From Nocardioides coralli (GTDB lineage Bacteria > Actinomycetota > Actinomycetes > Propionibacteriales > Nocardioidaceae), in NCBI RefSeq assembly GCF_019880385.1, contig NZ_CP082273.1, positions 3,410,001-3,474,000 of the forward strand: a DNA stretch of 64,000 nt. Reading direction: 5' to 3'. Below are positions 24,836 through 33,267 of this stretch, piece by piece (the stretch's first letter is position 1; every line of letters starts with the position of its first letter). The position numbers and the translations under genes were made by a program. The notes beneath the pieces were generated by a model. It saw only the letters and a list, made by a program, of their open reading frames with translations. It had not been told where the DNA came from and searched no databases.

Positions 24836-25540
24836 ATGCGCACCATCGGACTCATCGGCGGCATGAGCTGGCACTCGACCGAGAGCTACTACCGCATCAT
24901 CAACGAGACCGTTGCCGAGCGGCGTGGCGGCCACGCCTCGGCGTCGATCGCGCTGCAGTCGCTGGACTTCTCGATCATCCGCGACTGCCAGCTGACCGGG
25001 GATTGGGACCGAGCGGGCGAGCTCCTCGCCACCGCGGCCCGCGGCTGTGTCGCCGGCGGGGCCGACGTCGTCGCGATCTGCACCAACCTCATGCACAAGG
25101 TCGCGCCCGCGGTCGAGGCGGCGGTCGACGTGCCGCTCCTGCACATCGCCGACGCGGTCGCCGGTGTCGCCACCCCTCGCGACTGGGACCGGCTCGGTGT
25201 CCTCGGCGCACGGTGGGTGATGGAGGAGACCTTCTACGCCGAGCGGCTGGCCCGTCACGGGATCGCCGCGGTCACCCCGGAGGCGGAGGACCGCGAGGTG
25301 GTCGACCGGGTGATCTTCGACGAGCTGACGCAGGGCCGGGTGCTGGCGGAGTCGCGCGCGGCGTACGTCGGGGTCATCGAGCGGCTCGCCGAGCAGGGCG
25401 CCCAGGCGGTGGTGCTGGGGTGCACCGAGATCGGTCTGCTGGTCAAGGCCGAGGACAGCCCGCTGCCCCTGATCTGCTCCGCCGAGGCCCATGCCCGGGC
25501 GCTCGCCGAGGTCGCCCTCGAGGCCCCGACCCCTGCCTGA
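24836..25540 (+). CDS. Aspartate/glutamate racemase family protein
   Basis: A 234-residue two-domain racemase. IGLIGGMSWHSTESYY is the signature N-terminus of the aspartate racemase branch. The catalytic cysteines are Cys82 in AICTNLMHK and Cys196 in VLGCTEIG, both present. It would interconvert L- and D-aspartate or a related acidic amino acid; some relatives act on hydantoins or maleate. ATG 24836 follows no clear Shine-Dalgarno site. It diverges from the LysR gene. Confidence 0.9.
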   Translation: MRTIGLIGGMSWHSTESYYRIINETVAERRGGHASASIALQSLDFSIIRDCQLTGDWDRAGELLATAARGCVAGGADVVAICTNLMHKVAPAVEAAVDVPLLHIADAVAGVATPRDWDRLGVLGARWVMEETFYAERLARHGIAAVTPEAEDREVVDRVIFDELTQGRVLAESRAAYVGVIERLAEQGAQAVVLGCTEIGLLVKAEDSPLPLICSAEAHARALAEVALEAPTPA

Positions 25541-25609
25541 GGGCCGATGAGTCGACCGGTCGGCGCCGGTCGGACCAGGTGACAGCGACCCGACCCCCGG
25601 AGGCGACGG

Positions 25610-26170
25610 ATGCGGACCCTGGCCATCACGCAGAACCTCACCCTCGACGGACGCATCGAGATGCTCGGCGACTGGTTCGACCAGCAGCAGCAGGGCGCCC
25701 CCGACCAGGCGGACATGCTCGCCGAGCAACACCGGCAGGCCGCGGCCAACGACGCCCTGCTCCTCGGTCGGCACACCTTCCTCGCCTTCCGCGGCTACTG
25801 GCGCGACCTCACCGACGACAGCACGGGGATCGCCGACCACCTCAACACGATCGACAAGTACGTCGTCTCCTCGACACTCACCGAGCCGGACTGGTCGGGA
25901 ACCACCGTCGTGGCCGAGGACCCGGTCGCGGCCGTGCACCGCCTCAAGCAGGAGCCGGGTGGGCACATCGTGTGCACCGGATCGATCCAGCTCACGCACC
26001 GCCTCATCGAAGCGGGCCTCGTCGACGAGTACCGGTTGTTCACCTACCCCGTCGCGCAGGGGGCCGGCCGTCGGCTGTTCCCCGAGGGGCACTCCACCTC
26101 GGGGTTGCGCGTCGCCGAGGCGACCGCCTTCGGATCCGGGGTGGGTTACCAGCGGTGGGTGGCGGCCTAG
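25610..26170 (+). CDS. Dihydrofolate reductase/RibD C-terminal family protein
   Basis: A 186-residue protein of the RibD-C/DHFR-like group: ITQNLTLDGRIEMLGDW at the N-terminus, LLLGRHTFLAF, the dinucleotide loop CTGSIQLTHRLIEAGLVDEY and a C-terminal strand. These NADPH-binding folds are commonly annotated as dihydrofolate reductase, but most lack folate residues and have no proved substrate. ATG 25610 has GGAGG at 25599-25603. It is the first of three paralogous members in this window (also 35548 and 37819). Confidence 0.85.
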   Translation: MRTLAITQNLTLDGRIEMLGDWFDQQQQGAPDQADMLAEQHRQAAANDALLLGRHTFLAFRGYWRDLTDDSTGIADHLNTIDKYVVSSTLTEPDWSGTTVVAEDPVAAVHRLKQEPGGHIVCTGSIQLTHRLIEAGLVDEYRLFTYPVAQGAGRRLFPEGHSTSGLRVAEATAFGSGVGYQRWVAA

Positions 26171-26233
26171 CTGGGCGTGTCGCGTTCCCCAGGCGGACGG
26201 GGCGTTCGACAGACGGTGCCGTCGTGTTCGCGT

Positions 26234-26295
26234 CAGCGGGCAGACACCGGCGATGCGCCGCCACTTCGGGCCTCGGGAGCGACGTTTGCCCGCTG
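26234..26295. repeat. Intergenic inverted repeat, 12-bp arms
   Basis: CAGCGGGCAGAC (26234-26245) and GTTTGCCCGCTG (26284-26295) match at 11 of 12 positions around a 38-base centre containing GGGAGCGAC. It fills much of the 157-base gap between the convergent DHFR-like and cupin genes. The GGGAGCGAC core is shared with the repeat at 16960-17027. Confidence 0.55.
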
Positions 26296-26327
26296 CTGCG
26301 TTCGGCTCGAGCCAGTGATGCCCGGGG

Positions 26328-26834
26328 TCACACCCAGTGGGTGTCGTGCTGGAGCATGAAGGCGGCCCGCTCGTCGTCGGTCATGGTCGCGCCGTGGCCG
26401 AGCGAGGCGAGGGTCTCGAAGTAGTCCTCGCGCGGCCCGCCGGGGGTGAACAGCAGCAGCATCCGCGCGTGGTCGCCCCCACGGAAGCCGTGGATCCCGC
26501 CCTCGGGCACGTGCAGGAAGTCACCGGCCCGCGCGGTCACCCAGTCGTGGCCGTCGAAGAGCCGCACCCTGCCCTCGAGCACGTAGAAGGACTCGGTGAT
26601 CGAGCGGTGGAAGTGCGGGTCGGGGCCCGACTCCTGCTCGCCGAAGCTCCAGCGGTAGAGGCCGTAGAGCCCGCCGGTCTGGTCCCCGGTCGCGAGGTAC
26701 TCACAGGTGCCGCCGCTGCTGAAGGTGATGTCGGGCTCGGTCCCGTCCGGCCGCAGCCAGGCGTTGACCTCGCCGTCCGAGCCGCCGTAGACATCGTCCG
26801 GGTAGGGCCGGTGCAGGGGGTTGGGGAGGGACAT
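26328..26834 (-). CDS. Cupin domain protein
   Basis: A 168-residue single-domain cupin. Motif 1 reads PHFHRSITESFYVLEG (metal ligands His, His and Glu) and motif 2 reads PEGGIHGFRG (His), so a metal site looks intact. Substrate unknown; such stand-alone cupins include dioxygenases and sugar-binding proteins. Start ATG 26834 is preferred (MSLPNPLHRPYPDD); ATG 26843 is in frame as an alternative. It lies back-to-back with the aldo/keto reductase operon. Confidence 0.8.
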   Translation of the reverse strand: MSLPNPLHRPYPDDVYGGSDGEVNAWLRPDGTEPDITFSSGGTCEYLATGDQTGGLYGLYRWSFGEQESGPDPHFHRSITESFYVLEGRVRLFDGHDWVTARAGDFLHVPEGGIHGFRGGDHARMLLLFTPGGPREDYFETLASLGHGATMTDDERAAFMLQHDTHWV

Positions 26835-26885
26835 GATGGCCATCGTGCCGATGCGCAGCCGGCCCGGCCACTGCATTCCGGGGGA

Positions 26886-26891
26886 TAGCGT
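26886..26891 (+). promoter_or_regulatory. Leaderless promoter -10 box of the ureohydrolase operon
   Basis: TAGCGT ends seven bases before ATG 26899, the first gene of a four-gene cluster. Confidence 0.55.
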
Positions 26892-26898
26892 GGCCGCC

Positions 26899-27735
26899 AT
26901 GGAGATCCCTCACCACGTGCTCAACGACGGACGCGAGATCCCCGCCATCGGGTTCGGCACCTACCCGCTCACCGGGCAGGAGTGCATCGACGCGGTGGCC
27001 TCCGCGATCGAGGTCGGCTACCGGCTGATCGACACGGCGGTCAACTACGGCAACGAGGAGGAGGTCGGTGAGGCGGTCCGCCGGTCCGGGGTGCCCCGGG
27101 ACGAGCTGTTCGTGACCAGCAAGCTGCCGGGCCGCCATCACGCGTACGACGACGCCATCCGCTCCACGAAGGAGTCGCTGCAGCGGCTCGGGCTCGACCA
27201 CCTCGACCTGCACCTGATCCACTGGCCCAACCCGAGCCGCGGGCTCTACCCGGAGGCCTGGCGCGCCCTGGTCGACCTGCAGCGCGAGGGCCTCGTGCGC
27301 TCGCTCGGCGTCTCGAACTTCACCGGCGAGCACCTGCGCCGGGTGATCGACGAGACCGGCGTGACGCCGGCGGTGAACCAGGTCGAGCTCCACCCCTGGT
27401 TCCCCCAGCAGGAGATGAGGAAGACCCACCTCGAGCTCGGCGTCGTCACGGAGTCGTGGAGCCCCCTGGGCAAGCGGCAGGCGCCCTTCGACGAGCCACC
27501 GGTGGCCGCGGCTGCCCGAACACACGGCGTCACCCCCGGGCAGGTCGTCCTGCGCTGGCAGGTGCAGGTGGGCGCGCTGCCGATCCCCAAGTCCGCGACC
27601 CCCGCCCGGCAGCGGGAGAACCTGGACGTCTTCGGCTTCGAGCTGACCGAGGACGAGGTCTCCGCGATCACCGGGCTCGGCCGCCCCGACGGTCGGCTGT
27701 TCGGCGGCGACCCCGACACCCACGAGGAGATGTAG
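26899..27735 (+). CDS. Aldo/keto reductase
   Basis: A 278-residue AKR (AKR5-like) barrel enzyme. The tetrad is readable as Asp and Tyr in DTAVNYGNE, Lys in TSKLPG and His in LIHWP. The NADPH site includes PIPKSATPARQRENL. It reduces carbonyls or oxidises alcohols of unknown identity. Its TAG stop overlaps the GTG start of the ureohydrolase gene (27733-27737), so the two are coupled. A link to aminoaldehyde handling downstream of a ureohydrolase is possible but unproved. Confidence 0.88.
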   Translation: MEIPHHVLNDGREIPAIGFGTYPLTGQECIDAVASAIEVGYRLIDTAVNYGNEEEVGEAVRRSGVPRDELFVTSKLPGRHHAYDDAIRSTKESLQRLGLDHLDLHLIHWPNPSRGLYPEAWRALVDLQREGLVRSLGVSNFTGEHLRRVIDETGVTPAVNQVELHPWFPQQEMRKTHLELGVVTESWSPLGKRQAPFDEPPVAAAARTHGVTPGQVVLRWQVQVGALPIPKSATPARQRENLDVFGFELTEDEVSAITGLGRPDGRLFGGDPDTHEEM

Positions 27736-28745
27736 TGGCCCGGTACGGCGCGCAGTTCGGCCCCGACGTCACCTTCCTCGGCGTCGAGCGCTGTGACCTC
27801 GACGACGAGGCGACGTACGCCGACGCCGACGTGGTCGTCGTCGGCGCCCCCTTCGACGGCGGCACCTCGCACCGGCCGGGCACCCGCTTCGGCCCGCAGG
27901 CGATCCGGACCACCGACTACCTCGGTCACGACGGGTCGCGCCCGAGCCTGGCCCTGCGCACCGACGGGCTGCGGGACCTGCGCGTCCTCGACGCCGGCGA
28001 CGTGGAGATGCCGCCGGGCGACATCGAGCGGGCGCTGGGTGCGCTGGAGGCCGCGGTGGAGAAGGTCGCCCGGGCCGGCGCGATCCCGGTGGTGCTCGGC
28101 GGCGACCACTCGATCGCCTTTCCCGACGCCAAGGGCGTCGCCAACGTGCTGGGCCACGGCCGGGTCTCGATGATCCACTTCGACGCCCACGCCGACACCG
28201 GCGACATCGAGTTCGGCTCGCTGTGGGGGCATGGCCAGCCGATGCGGCGGCTCATCGAGTCCGGGGCGCTGCGCGGCGACCGGTTCCTCCAGGTGGGGCT
28301 GCGCGGCTACTGGCCCGGCCCCGAGACGCTGGACTGGATGGCGGCGCAGTCGATGCGGTCCTACGAGATGACCGAGATCGGCCACCGGGGTCTCGAGGCC
28401 TGCCTGACCGAGGCCTTCGCCATCGCCACCGACGAGTGCGACGGGGTCTTCCTCTCCGTCGACATCGACGTCTGCGACCCCGGCCACGCTCCCGGAACCG
28501 GCACCCCCGAGCCCGGGGGGCTGTCGGCCCGCGAGCTCCTCGACGCCGTACGCCGGATCTGCCTGGAGCTCCCCGTGGTCGGCGTCGACGTGGTCGAGGT
28601 GTCCCCGCCCTACGACCACGCCGACATCACCGCGGCGCTGGCCAACCGGGTCGTGCTGGAGGCGTTGTCGGCCATCGCCCGCAAGCGGCGCGACGAGCGC
28701 GACGGCACGGCCTGGGAGCCGGGCCGGCCGCTGCTCGACCGCTGA
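27735..28745 (+). CDS. Agmatinase/arginase family ureohydrolase
   Basis: A 336-residue binuclear Mn2+ hydrolase. Ligands are His125 in GGDHS, Asp150, His152 and Asp154 in DAHAD, and Asp243 and Asp245 in SVDIDVCDPGHAPGTG. The last segment is the agmatinase/guanidinobutyrase-type signature. It would release urea from agmatine, guanidinobutyrate or a similar guanidino compound. Translationally coupled to the preceding reductase. A PuuB-like oxidase is encoded 3 kb downstream, so polyamine or guanidino-compound catabolism is a reasonable guess. Confidence 0.9.
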   Translation: MARYGAQFGPDVTFLGVERCDLDDEATYADADVVVVGAPFDGGTSHRPGTRFGPQAIRTTDYLGHDGSRPSLALRTDGLRDLRVLDAGDVEMPPGDIERALGALEAAVEKVARAGAIPVVLGGDHSIAFPDAKGVANVLGHGRVSMIHFDAHADTGDIEFGSLWGHGQPMRRLIESGALRGDRFLQVGLRGYWPGPETLDWMAAQSMRSYEMTEIGHRGLEACLTEAFAIATDECDGVFLSVDIDVCDPGHAPGTGTPEPGGLSARELLDAVRRICLELPVVGVDVVEVSPPYDHADITAALANRVVLEALSAIARKRRDERDGTAWEPGRPLLDR

Positions 28746-28756
28746 ACCGGGGCCCG

Positions 28757-29854
28757 GTGACGCACGAGCTGTCCGCGGAGGACGCGCGCCGGATCGCGGT
28801 CCGCGCCCAGCTGCTCTCGGCGGAGCGGCCCGACGGCCTGCTGGCGACGGTCCGCCACCTCACGGCCGTGCAGGACGACCGGACCGAGGCGGTCGCCCGC
28901 AACGCCGACCTGGTCGCCTGGACCCGGTTGGGGGCGGCGTACCGCCGGGGCGACCTCGACCGTGCCGTCGCGTCCGGCGAGCTGGTCAGCATCGACCTGA
29001 TGCTGCGCCCGGCCGAGGACGTCGCGCTCTACACCGCCGAGATGGCCGCCTGGCCGGGTCCCGGCGAGCTGCGGGACTGGCAGGTCGCCCAGCGCGACTG
29101 GGTGGAGGCCAACGACGACTGCCGCCGCGACGTGCTGGAGAAGCTCCACGACGAGGGGCCGCTGCCGGGACGGGCGCTGCCCGACACGACGCTGCTCCCC
29201 TGGCAGTCCAGCGGCTGGAACAACGACCGGAGCCTGCGGATGCTGCTCATGCTCATGGCCCGCCGCGGCGAGATCGCCGAGGCCGGTCGCCGCGGCCGGG
29301 AGCGGCTGTGGGACCTCGCCGAGCGCGTCTACCCCGACGTGGAGCCGGTGCCGCTGCCCGACGCGCTGCGGATACGTGGCGAGCGGCGGCTGCGCTCGCT
29401 CGGGATCGCCCGGGCCCGCACCACCCAGGTACCGGGGGAGCCGGTCGACGTGGGCGAGGTGGGCGAGCCCGCGGTCGTGGCGGGACTGCGCGGCCGGTGG
29501 CGGGTGGACCCGGTCTACCTCGACGGCGGGTTCGCACCGCGCACCGCGCTGCTCTCCCCCCTGGACCGGCTGGTCTTCGACCGCAAGCGGATGGAGCAGG
29601 TCTTCGGGTTCGACTACCAGCTCGAGATGTACAAGCCGGCGGCGAAGCGGCGCTGGGGCTACTGGGCGATGCCGGTGCTGCACGGCGACCTGCTCGTGGG
29701 GAAGCTCGACGCCGCCGCCGACCGCGACCGCGGCGTGCTCCGGGTCGACGCGGTGCACGAGGACCAGCCGTTCGACGCCGCGCTGGCCGACGCGGTCGAC
29801 GGTGAGATCGACGCGCTGGCTCGCTTTCTCGACCTCGAGGTGGAGCGCGCCTGA
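28757..29854 (+). CDS. YcaQ/AlkX-like winged-helix protein (DNA glycosylase superfamily)
   Basis: A 365-residue HTH_42 protein. The signature near the C-terminus reads LLSPLDRLVFDRKRMEQVFG then FDYQLEMYKPAAKRRWGYWA, matching YcaQ/AlkX/AlkZ proteins that unhook interstrand crosslinks or excise alkylated bases. The N-terminal region contains LTAVQDDRTEAVARNADLVAWTRLG-type sequence, where proved glycosylases carry a Q-x-Q or Q-x-D element; here it is QDD. Activity is therefore plausible, not certain. GTG 28757 begins 11 bases after the ureohydrolase stop. Confidence 0.8.
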   Translation: MTHELSAEDARRIAVRAQLLSAERPDGLLATVRHLTAVQDDRTEAVARNADLVAWTRLGAAYRRGDLDRAVASGELVSIDLMLRPAEDVALYTAEMAAWPGPGELRDWQVAQRDWVEANDDCRRDVLEKLHDEGPLPGRALPDTTLLPWQSSGWNNDRSLRMLLMLMARRGEIAEAGRRGRERLWDLAERVYPDVEPVPLPDALRIRGERRLRSLGIARARTTQVPGEPVDVGEVGEPAVVAGLRGRWRVDPVYLDGGFAPRTALLSPLDRLVFDRKRMEQVFGFDYQLEMYKPAAKRRWGYWAMPVLHGDLLVGKLDAAADRDRGVLRVDAVHEDQPFDAALADAVDGEIDALARFLDLEVERA

Positions 29855-29876
29855 GCGGCGTGGGAACCTCGCTCCC

Positions 29877-30749
29877 ATGAGCAAGCGCGTGGCGGTGGCG
29901 ACGGCCGCCGAGGTGCCGGAGCTGGACGACGAGGGGCGGCTGCTGCTGGCCGTCCTCACGGGGCGGGGCGTGCCCGCCGAACCGGTGGTGTGGGACGCCG
30001 ACGTGGTGTGGAGCGACTACGGCCTGGTGGTGGTGCGGTCCACGTGGGACTACGCCGAACGGCTGCCGGAGTTCCTCGCCTGGGCAGCCCATGTCGGCGG
30101 CGTCACGCAGCTGCTGAACACCGCCGAGGTGATCGGCTGGAACACCGACAAGCGCTACCTCGCCGAGCTCGAACGCGCCGGTGTCCCGATCGTGCCGACC
30201 CAGTTCCTCGAGCCCGGCGATGGCCCCCGGCACCGCTACGAGGACGTCGAGCACGTGGTCAAGCCCGTCGTGTCGGCCGGGTCGCGCGACACCCTGCGGC
30301 TGGGGCCGGACGAGGTGCGCCGGTCCCACGACCATGCCGGCAGCCTCCTGGCCGCGGGGCGGCGTGTGATGGTGCAGCCCTACCTCCACGAGGTCGACGA
30401 GCACGGCGAGACCGCCTTGCTCTACGTCGGGGGCCGGTTCTCCCACGCGATGCGCAAGGGTCCGCTGCTCACCGCCGGGATGGAGCTGGTGCAGGGTCTC
30501 TTCGCCCAGGAGGAGATGACGCCGCGCGACCCGTCCCCCGCCGAGCGGGAGCTGGCCGACCAGGTGCTCGCGGCGGTCCCTGCCACGCTCGCCGCCGACC
30601 TGCTCTACGCCCGCGTCGACCTGCTGCCGACCCCGGAGGGCCCCCGGCTGCTCGAGCTCGAGCTGACCGAGCCCTCGCTCTTCCTCGACCACCACCCGCC
30701 GGCCGCGGAGGCCCTGGCGGACGCGATCCTCGGGCGGCTGGACGGCTGA
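29877..30749 (+). CDS. ATP-grasp ligase-like protein (cycloserine-synthetase/RimK-like)
   Basis: A 290-residue ATP-grasp protein. The pre-ATP-grasp domain ends with VVVRSTWDYAERLPEFLAW, and NTDKRYLAELERAGVPIVPT starts the ATP-binding fold. VVKPVVSAGSRDTLRL supplies the phosphate contacts, and the metal loop is LLELELTEPSLFL where relatives have E-x-N; the Asn is replaced by Glu-Leu-Thr. The family includes DcsG-like D-cycloserine ligases and glutathione-synthetase-like enzymes of unknown product. ATG 29877 follows the YcaQ-like stop by 22 bases. It ends three bases from the convergent kinase gene. Confidence 0.8.
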   Translation: MSKRVAVATAAEVPELDDEGRLLLAVLTGRGVPAEPVVWDADVVWSDYGLVVVRSTWDYAERLPEFLAWAAHVGGVTQLLNTAEVIGWNTDKRYLAELERAGVPIVPTQFLEPGDGPRHRYEDVEHVVKPVVSAGSRDTLRLGPDEVRRSHDHAGSLLAAGRRVMVQPYLHEVDEHGETALLYVGGRFSHAMRKGPLLTAGMELVQGLFAQEEMTPRDPSPAERELADQVLAAVPATLAADLLYARVDLLPTPEGPRLLELELTEPSLFLDHHPPAAEALADAILGRLDG

Positions 30750-30752
30750 CGC

Positions 30753-31757
30753 TCAGCTCCGGCCGGGGGCCGGGTCCCGGGTGAAGAGGCCGGTGTCCAA
30801 CCACCGTCGCAGCCGCTCGACCGACGTCGCGAGGTAGTCCCGGGACGCCGCGCGCAGGTCTCGCGTGCTGCTGCCCAGCAAGTCGTTGGCCAGCAGCAGC
30901 TGGCGGGCAGCCACCAGGGCCTCCAGGTCGGCCGGATCGACGTCGGGGAGCGGCGCCACCTCGGCGTACCCGGCACGCAGGGCCGCTTCTCGCGCCGCGC
31001 CGCCCGCGCGCAGGTAGAACGTCGCGATCGCCAGGTCGAGAGCCGGGACGCCGAGCCCGCAGTCGTCGAAGTCGAAGACGCCCAGCCGTCCGTCGACCCA
31101 CTTCAGGTTGCCGCCGTGGAGGTCGGCGTGGAGGGCCCGCAGCGCCTGCCCGTCCCTGAGCACCCGGCCGAAGGCCTCGTCGCACCGGGCCCGGGCCTCC
31201 TCGACCACCTCCTGCCCGCCGGCGTCCAGTCCCTCGGCGCCCGAGAGCCGGTCGGGATCGCCGAACAGCGGGGTGTCGAACGTCGGCAGGCTAGACCCGA
31301 CCGGTGGCTCCCACGCGCCGGCATGGCGGTGCAGCAGCGCCATGGTCCGACCGAGCGCGCGGGCGACGGCCTCGTCGGGGTCTGCGACGTCGGGCCCGTC
31401 GAGCCACGTCGCTGCGGTGACGAGCACCTCGCCGCCGTAGCCGGCGCACGGCACGCGGACGAACCACTCGCCCTCGTCGGCGAGCAGCGGGCGCGGCACC
31501 CACACCTCGGTCTCGTCGGCGATCGCACGCTGCCAGGCCAGCTGGGCGCGGACGTTGTCCGGTGTGCTCATCGAGTTGGTGTGGACGCGCAGGGCCACCC
31601 CCGTGCCGTCTCGTGCGTCGACGCGGAAGGTGGTGTTGAACGCGTGGGCCACGAGCTCCACCCGCGCGACGTCGAGGCCGAACCGGGCCGCCGCCGCCAG
31701 GGCGGCGGGACGCAGGACCTCCACCTGGGCCGCGTCGTCGAGGTCTGCGTAGGTCAC
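30753..31757 (-). CDS. Aminoglycoside phosphotransferase (APH)-like kinase
   Basis: A 334-residue APH/choline-kinase-fold protein. The catalytic loop is LHADLHGGNLKW (Asp and Asn of HxDxxxxN) and the metal loop is VFDFDDCGLG. N-terminal ATP contacts lie in FNTTFRVDARDGTGVALRVH. Such proteins phosphorylate small alcohols such as homoserine, choline, sugars or drugs, and many are not resistance genes. GTG 31757 starts the conserved region. It is divergent, 78 bases away, from the FAD oxidase gene. Confidence 0.82.
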   Translation of the reverse strand: MTYADLDDAAQVEVLRPAALAAAARFGLDVARVELVAHAFNTTFRVDARDGTGVALRVHTNSMSTPDNVRAQLAWQRAIADETEVWVPRPLLADEGEWFVRVPCAGYGGEVLVTAATWLDGPDVADPDEAVARALGRTMALLHRHAGAWEPPVGSSLPTFDTPLFGDPDRLSGAEGLDAGGQEVVEEARARCDEAFGRVLRDGQALRALHADLHGGNLKWVDGRLGVFDFDDCGLGVPALDLAIATFYLRAGGAAREAALRAGYAEVAPLPDVDPADLEALVAARQLLLANDLLGSSTRDLRAASRDYLATSVERLRRWLDTGLFTRDPAPGRS

Positions 31758-31822
31758 GGGGCATCGAAGCACCGGCGGCCCCCTCCCGCAACGGCGTCCG
31801 TCCGGCGCGCGGGCCGCGGCGG

Positions 31823-31828
31823 TAGCGT
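31823..31828 (+). promoter_or_regulatory. Leaderless promoter -10 box
   Basis: TAGCGT ends seven bases before the GTG at 31836, and no Shine-Dalgarno sequence precedes that codon. Confidence 0.6.
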
Positions 31829-31835
31829 CGGCGCC

Positions 31836-33245
31836 GTGAGCACGGTCTGGGAGCGGCGGCCACCGCCGGCGGCCGCGATCGACCACGCGCTGGCCAGGAC
31901 CCGTGACGCCTGCTGGTGGATCGAGGACCTCACCGACCCGCCCCGCTTCCCGGCCCTCACCGGCGACCACCGGACCGACCTGGCCGTCGTCGGCGGCGGC
32001 TACACGGGGCTCTGGACCGCCCTGCGCGCCAAGCAGCGGGACCCCGGCCGCCGGGTGCTGCTCCTCGAGTCACGACGGATCGGCTGGGCGGCGTCGGGCC
32101 GCAACGGCGGCTTCTGCGCTGCGAGCCTCACCCACGGCGAGGAGAACGGGCGGAGCCGCTGGCCCGCGGAGTACGACGAGCTGGAGCGGCTCGGCGCCGA
32201 GAACCTCGCCGGCATCGTGAAGACCGTCCACGACCTCGACCTCGACGTGCAGCTCGAGCAGACCGGCGAGCTGGCGGTCGCGGTCGAGGAGCACCAGGTC
32301 GCCTGGCTCGAGGAGGAGACGGTCGGCCGCTTCCTCGACACCGACGCCGTCCGGGCCGAGGTGGCCAGCCCGATCTACCTGGCGGGACGGCAGGTGGACG
32401 ACGTCGCCCTGGTGCATCCCGCCCGGCTCGCGGCCGAGCTGGCGCGGGCGGCATCCGACCTCGGCGTGGAGATCGTCGAGGACACCCACGTCACGGGCCT
32501 CGACGCCCAGCGCGGCACGGGTCCGGTGGTCCTGAGGACGGGGCAGGACAGGGTCACGGCCGACCGCGTGGCGCTCGGCACCAACGCGTTCCCGGCGCTG
32601 CTGCGCCGCCACCGGCCCTACACCGTGCCCGTCTACGACTACGCCGTGATGACCGAGCCGCTCTCGGCCGAGCAGCTCGCCGAGATCGGCTGGCAGGGTC
32701 GGCAGGGGATCGGCGACGTCGCCAACCAGTTCCACTACTACCGGCGCACCGCCGACGACCGGATCCTCTTCGGCGGGTACGACGCCGTCTACCGCTTCGG
32801 CAAGCAGGTGCGGCCGGCGTACGAGGACCGCCCGGAGTCCTACCGGCGCCTGGTCTCCCACCTGCTGACCACCTTCCCCCAGCTCGAGGGGATCCGCGTC
32901 GACCACCGCTGGGCGGGAGCGATCGACACCTGCAGCCGGTTCTGCGCGTTCTGGGACCTCGCCCTGCAGGGCCGGGTCGCCCACGCGGCGGGCTACACCG
33001 GGCTCGGTGTGGGCGCCACGCGGTTCGCCGCCGACGTGATGCTGGACCTGCTCGCGGGCAAGGACACCGAGCGGACGCGCCTGGAGATGGTCCGCCGCAA
33101 GCCGGTGCCGTTCCCGCCCGAGCCGGTCGCCGCGCTCGGCATCCACGCGACCCGGTGGTCCCTGGACCGCGCCGACCACCGGCAGGGTCGTCGCAACCTG
33201 TGGCTGCGGACCCTGGACCGGCTCGGGCTCGGTTTCGACTCCTGA
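31836..33245 (+). CDS. FAD-dependent amine oxidase, gamma-glutamylputrescine oxidoreductase-like
   Basis: A 469-residue DAO-superfamily flavoenzyme. The FAD-binding motif is DLAVVGGGYTGLWTAL (about residues 49-64). RRIGWAASGRNGGF is a hallmark of the PuuB/OrdL group, which oxidises gamma-glutamyl-putrescine or related amines to aldehydes. The C-terminal flavin-contact stretch is AHAAGYTGLGVGATRFA. There is no signal peptide. Proximity to an agmatinase-type enzyme supports a polyamine role, but no glutamylputrescine synthetase (PuuA) gene is visible in the window. Confidence 0.87.
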   Translation: MSTVWERRPPPAAAIDHALARTRDACWWIEDLTDPPRFPALTGDHRTDLAVVGGGYTGLWTALRAKQRDPGRRVLLLESRRIGWAASGRNGGFCAASLTHGEENGRSRWPAEYDELERLGAENLAGIVKTVHDLDLDVQLEQTGELAVAVEEHQVAWLEEETVGRFLDTDAVRAEVASPIYLAGRQVDDVALVHPARLAAELARAASDLGVEIVEDTHVTGLDAQRGTGPVVLRTGQDRVTADRVALGTNAFPALLRRHRPYTVPVYDYAVMTEPLSAEQLAEIGWQGRQGIGDVANQFHYYRRTADDRILFGGYDAVYRFGKQVRPAYEDRPESYRRLVSHLLTTFPQLEGIRVDHRWAGAIDTCSRFCAFWDLALQGRVAHAAGYTGLGVGATRFAADVMLDLLAGKDTERTRLEMVRRKPVPFPPEPVAALGIHATRWSLDRADHRQGRRNLWLRTLDRLGLGFDS

Positions 33246-33267
33246 GCACCGGCTCACGCCGGCTGCG

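Noticed and set aside
25540..25610. Direct repeat CCGGTCGG separated by two bases upstream of the DHFR-like gene
   Set aside because: Short and GC-only; expected by chance in this composition and not near a recognisable promoter.
24091..26424. 777-residue plus-strand frame across LysR, racemase and DHFR-like genes
   Set aside because: Overlaps three well-supported genes in other frames; Arg/Pro-rich sequence without motifs.
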